Positions 13,944 to 16,551 of a DNA stretch of 16,551 nucleotides are shown piece after piece (within the stretch, counting starts at the first letter, position 1; each line of letters opens with the position of its first letter). A program made the position numbers and the translations under genes. Origin of the DNA: Bacillota bacterium (lineage in GTDB: Bacteria; Bacillota; Clostridia; Christensenellales; SZUA-584); the NCBI GenBank assembly GCA_023441905.1, contig JAEZNC010000236.1:1-16551 (forward strand). Reading direction: 5' to 3'. The notes under the pieces are model-generated. The model was not told where the DNA came from and ran no database searches. It saw nothing but the letters and a program-made list of their open reading frames with translations.

Positions 13944-14183
13944 TTAGCATTTCGCCGGGCCGCAGCCGCAGCCGCATTCGTTGCCGCCACAGCAGCAGCA
14001 AAGCAGGATAATAATCCAGATAATGCAGCAGCAGTTTCCGCCGCCGAAGCCGCCAAAGCCGCCTCCGCAGCCATCATTGCAGCCACCGCCAAAGCCGCCG
14101 CAGCAGCAGAGTAATAAGATGATAATCCAGCAACAGCAGCCTCCGCCGCCAAAGCCGCCTCCGCAGCCACCATCAAATCCCAT
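13944..14183 (-). CDS. Gly/Cys-rich mini-protein with two hydrophobic modules, 79 aa
   Basis: By my count 29 of 79 residues are Gly and 20 are Cys. Two similar modules alternate: Gly-rich linkers with Phe (GGGFGGGG, GGGFGGFGGG) flank short hydrophobic cores bracketed by Cys runs, CCCWIIILLLCCC (16-28) and CCCIIWIIILLCCCC (51-65). The C-terminus is NECGCGCGPAKC. The composition resembles small clostridial proteins labelled chorion-class high-cysteine proteins, and loosely YjcZ-type sporulation proteins; no function is established. AGGAGG lies nine bases before the ATG and a terminator follows, so it is a real gene and not a low-complexity artefact. Hydrophobic cores of 7-8 residues are too short to span a membrane alone. 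Metal binding, disulphide cross-linking or spore-coat roles are only guesses. Confidence 0.8.
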   Translation of the reverse strand: MGFDGGCGGGFGGGGCCCWIIILLLCCCGGFGGGCNDGCGGGFGGFGGGNCCCIIWIIILLCCCCGGNECGCGCGPAKC

Positions 14184-14199
14184 ATATAACGTCCTCCTT

Positions 14200-14246
14200 G
14201 TATAGATTATTCGGTTCTCCCCTTTTATTCGAGGCTCAATCTATAC
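14200..14246. promoter_or_regulatory. inverted repeat upstream of the Gly/Cys-rich gene
   Basis: GTATAGATT (14200-14208) is the exact reverse complement of AATCTATAC (14238-14246), with 29 bases between. The left arm ends just before the AGGAGG site of the minus-strand gene. It may be an operator or an mRNA hairpin. I could not identify a convincing promoter in 14184-14283; sporulation sigma factors are possible. Confidence 0.5.
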
Positions 14247-14283
14247 TACGCAAGGACGCGAAATTTGGTGCATATCAGCGATT

Positions 14284-15534
14284 TTATACGGAAAGTGATA
14301 TATCGTCTGTGTCCTGCCCGTCGGTGGTGTGAAGAAGAGCCGGCTCACGGTCTTCGATCCCGTCGATGCGGCTCAGCTCCTTTTCAATGCTGCGCGATTT
14401 GCGCGACGCATCTTCGAGGTTGTTCTGTGCGGCGCGAAGGCTTCGCTGCGTTCTGTCTATCGCGTCGGTGAAGCCGCCGAACGCTTTGCGCGTGGCATCG
14501 AGCAGCTTTAGCACCTCGCCCGACTGTTTTTCAATCGCGAGTGTCCGAAACCCCATCTGCAGGCTGTTTAGCAGCGCGGTCAGCGTGGACGGCCCCGCAA
14601 TGGTTACATGGCATTCGCGCTGGCAGACATCCGAAATGCCAAGCGATATCGCGTCGGCGTAGAGGCCCTCCGTGGGCAGATACATAATCGCGAAATCCGT
14701 TGTGACAGGCGGGTTGATGTATTTGCTCTGTATGCGCTTGGCCTCGTTCAGCAGGCTCCTTGAAAGCGCTTTAATTGCCTCCTTGGCTGTTTCCTTTTTG
14801 CCCGTCGCAAACATCTCTTCTTTTTTTATGTAATCTTCCATCGGAAACTTGGAATCAATCGGCAGCAGCACGGTATCGTCACCGCTGCCCGGCAGCACAA
14901 TGGCGAATTCAACGCGCTCGCGGTTGTCCTTCACGCTCGCATCGCGCACGAACTGAACGGGGGAGAGCATCGCGGAAAGCAGGCTCCCGAGCTGCGTTTC
15001 GCCCCAGGTGCCGCGCACTTTTACGTTGGTCAGCACACGCTTCAAATCGCCCACGCCCGCCGCAAGGCTGCGCACCTCGCCCATGCTTTTAAACACCTGT
15101 TCCAGCTGATCGCTGACTTGCTTGAACGAGCCGGTGAGGCGCTTTTGCAGCACATCCGAGAGCTGCTCATCCACGGTTTTGCGCATTTGCTCGAGGCGGC
15201 GCTCGTTCGCGTCAGACATGTTTTTGAGCTGCTGCTCCACAGCGCGGCGCAGCGTTTCCATGCTTTGTTGATTTTGCAGCGCGGTGTCGCTGAGCGTCTT
15301 CGTAAAGCCGTCACCGAGCACCTTGAACATTTCCATCACCTCGCGGCGCTGTTGATAGGCGTTTTGCGCGCTTTGCTGCTTTAAGTCGCCGAGCAGCGCC
15401 ACAAAGGTCGCCTGCATCTGGCTCACTGATTGATTCGCCTGATGCGTCTGGTTTTTTCGCGACAGCTGCAGCGCTAAAATGATAATCAGCAATAGGACGA
15501 TCACGCCTGCCGCTATACCATAGAACATGTCCAT
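14284..15534 (-). CDS. rmuC: DNA recombination protein RmuC family, 416 aa
   Basis: One N-terminal membrane helix (about residues 7-23) is followed by a long coiled coil rich in Gln, Glu and Arg (about 30-155), then the RmuC domain (about 160-380). The domain has the hallmark motifs VRGTWGETQLG, LLPIDSKFPMEDY (223-235) and TDFAIMYLPTEGLYADA (279-295). RmuC is a predicted nuclease-fold protein that limits recombination between inverted repeats in E. coli; the exact activity is not settled. Here it is membrane-anchored with the coiled coil facing the cytoplasm. AGGTG (15546-15542) precedes the ATG. It has no obvious terminator; the 100-bp gap to the Gly/Cys-rich gene on the same strand leaves read-through possible. 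Confidence 0.94.
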   Translation of the reverse strand: MDMFYGIAAGVIVLLLIIILALQLSRKNQTHQANQSVSQMQATFVALLGDLKQQSAQNAYQQRREVMEMFKVLGDGFTKTLSDTALQNQQSMETLRRAVEQQLKNMSDANERRLEQMRKTVDEQLSDVLQKRLTGSFKQVSDQLEQVFKSMGEVRSLAAGVGDLKRVLTNVKVRGTWGETQLGSLLSAMLSPVQFVRDASVKDNRERVEFAIVLPGSGDDTVLLPIDSKFPMEDYIKKEEMFATGKKETAKEAIKALSRSLLNEAKRIQSKYINPPVTTDFAIMYLPTEGLYADAISLGISDVCQRECHVTIAGPSTLTALLNSLQMGFRTLAIEKQSGEVLKLLDATRKAFGGFTDAIDRTQRSLRAAQNNLEDASRKSRSIEKELSRIDGIEDREPALLHTTDGQDTDDISLSV

Positions 15535-15902
15535 ATTTATTCACCTCACTCCATCAGTATATCATAAGAAAGGCCGCTTTTTGGGACAGCCTGACATCAT
15601 CATGCGTTTTTTAAGCACCACAATAATCGAGCTTAATCGTGAAAGCCATTCTTTCCGCCAATGGTATTGAATACGCATCGCGAAATCGGATCAGGCAGAA
15701 TAGTTATCTGCGACATCATATACGCGTCCACATCCCTGCGGACATGATGAACGATTCTATGAGTTTGAATAACAATAACATGTGATGCCAGAATCAGCAT
15801 ACATGCGTAAATAGGGGTATTGCGATCAGAAAAAGTTTAAATGTATGCTTTTCACTCAGTCGGTAAAAACTATGTTTGATATTGAAATCCGATAAATAAT
15901 TG
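15535..15902. other. gene-free stretch with one long-range inverted repeat
   Basis: No ORF with a ribosome binding site is found on either strand. The perfect 9-bp inverted repeat AGCATACAT (15796-15804) / ATGTATGCT (15841-15849) is followed by TTTTC, a weak terminator-like shape with a 36-nt loop. The left part serves as the rmuC upstream region. I cannot recognise a known RNA in it. Confidence 0.45.
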
Positions 15903-15931
15903 TTGACTTTAATCATCTGCTGTGCTATTCT
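15903..15931 (+). promoter_or_regulatory. sigma-A promoter for the DUF2975/HTH pair
   Basis: TTGACT (15903-15908) and TATTCT (15926-15931) have a 17-base spacer. TG at 15923-15924 gives an extended -10 element. Transcription would start near 15938, so the in-frame ATG at 15922 cannot be the start of the downstream gene. Confidence 0.7.
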
Positions 15932-15954
15932 CACGAAAAATGGAGGTATCTGTG

Positions 15955-16422
15955 ATGCCAGAAAGATGGAACATACCGATCATACTGCAGCGGATGCTGG
16001 AGGTTTTGCTGGTTATCAGTCCTCTTGTGATCATCGCAATGCCGCTCGTTTTTTTATACGTGGATCCCGATTTTGTCAACAAGTACATATCAGGCGGCGC
16101 ACAGGATAAATGGGTGGCCTTCGTGTTTATCGAGATTTGCTGCGTATGCTGCTGGTTTATTCTGTTGTTTCTGCAAAAGCTCTTAAAAACGGTCAATGTC
16201 AGTTCGCCGTTTGTGTTTAAAAACGTACTATACTTAAAATATATTTCGTATATCTGCGCGTTTATGGCGTTTGTGCTTGTTGTGAAAACGTTTGTTGACT
16301 TTTCGGTGATGACCCCTGTGATGGCGATACTCGGAATGCTTTCGTTCTTGTTCTGCCAGACGCTGGCCTGGGTGTTTGATAAAGCCATAAGGCTCAAAGA
16401 CGAAAACGATCTGACGATTTGA
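15955..16422 (+). CDS. DUF2975 family membrane protein, 155 aa
   Basis: Four hydrophobic helices are visible at about residues 12-34, 52-75, 90-112 and 118-140, the topology of DUF2975. VSSPFVFKNVLYLKYISYIC is the characteristic segment after helix 2. The start at 15955 has GGAGG (15942-15946) eight bases upstream. An HTH gene follows after 19 bases with its own strong ribosome binding site. This is the same pairing as YoaS and YozG in B. subtilis, where a DUF2975 membrane protein and a small Cro/CI-like regulator are encoded together. The function of the pair is not established. Confidence 0.87.
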   Translation: MPERWNIPIILQRMLEVLLVISPLVIIAMPLVFLYVDPDFVNKYISGGAQDKWVAFVFIEICCVCCWFILLFLQKLLKTVNVSSPFVFKNVLYLKYISYICAFMAFVLVVKTFVDFSVMTPVMAILGMLSFLFCQTLAWVFDKAIRLKDENDLTI

Positions 16423-16441
16423 CGGAAAAGGAGGAGAGCCA

Positions 16442-16551
16442 TTGGCAATTATCGTGAATCTTGACGTGATGATGGCAAAAAGAAAAATATCGCTCAATGA
16501 GCTCTCTGATAAGGTGGGCATTACGAAGGCGAATCTATCCATTTTAAAAAC
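16442..16551 (+). CDS. Cro/CI-family HTH regulator, partial (cut by window end)
   Basis: The frame starts at TTG (16442), seven bases after AAGGAGG (16428-16434). The visible 36 residues begin MAIIVNLDVMMAKRKISLNE and contain the helix-turn-helix core NELSDKVGITKANLSILKN, as in YozG-type regulators partnered with DUF2975 proteins. The 3' end lies outside the window; the family is about 65-75 aa, so roughly half is missing. Confidence 0.85.
   Translation, partial: MAIIVNLDVMMAKRKISLNELSDKVGITKANLSILK

Noticed and set aside
13574..14176. 200-aa Ala-rich minus-strand ORF and Pro/Gln-rich plus-strand ORF over the Gly/Cys gene
   Set aside because: Low-complexity shadows of the GGC/TGC-rich gene at 13944-14183, which alone has a fitting ribosome binding site and terminator.

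Overview
The window reads as chromosomal DNA of a clostridial Firmicute, probably an anaerobic gut organism. The evidence is strong AGGAGG-type ribosome binding sites, sigma-A promoters (TATAAT), a DUF2975/HTH gene pair, a Gly/Cys-rich mini-protein of a clostridial type, and dispersed palindromic repeats. Christensenellales or a related order is possible, but the sequence alone does not fix it. Base composition looks moderate, roughly half G+C. I see no rRNA, tRNA, CRISPR array, complete insertion sequence or prophage.

Layout from left to right. (1) 1-240 holds degenerate palindromic repeats in a 116-bp tandem arrangement, followed by a small hypothetical gene (313-579). (2) pckG, GTP-dependent PEP carboxykinase (823-2631), has its own promoter and terminator. 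(3) 2691-3548 is a gene-free tandem array of composite inverted-repeat units lying between convergent genes. (4) A minus-strand operon runs merR/TipAS-type regulator, then ABC ATPase, then ABC-2 permease (5971 down to 3598). Its promoter has the 19-bp spacer and dyad typical of MerR control, and the layout suggests an inducible drug or peptide exporter. (5) A plus-strand micro-ORF and a small P-loop protein precede a tight plus-strand cluster: thrC, DUF503, trpS and a HAD phosphatase (6758-10130). (6) 10191-10332 is a 142-bp MITE-like element with terminal inverted repeats. It abuts a frameshifted DUF559 nuclease gene on the minus strand. A second repeat end, fused to a DUF559 C-terminal remnant, lies at 11892-12032. 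Between them is an inositol-monophosphatase-family gene. (7) Minus-strand membrane proteins (122 aa and a DUF6198-type protein) are followed by a plus-strand VOC protein, a minus-strand Gly/Cys-rich protein and rmuC. (8) After a gap of about 400 bp comes a plus-strand DUF2975 membrane protein and its HTH partner, which is cut by the window edge.

Most genes are ordinary housekeeping or transport genes: gluconeogenesis (pckG), threonine synthesis (thrC), tRNA charging (trpS) and genome maintenance (rmuC). The less ordinary material is in the repeats. One repeat family carries a hairpin with compensatory changes. Twice in this window its end is joined to the 3' end of a DUF559 nuclease gene at the same point, which raises the possibility that nuclease and repeat travel together. 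Other points worth attention are the two-module Cys/Gly-rich mini-protein, the MerR promoter geometry, and structured leaders upstream of several genes. All functional statements come from reading the sequence; no database search was run.
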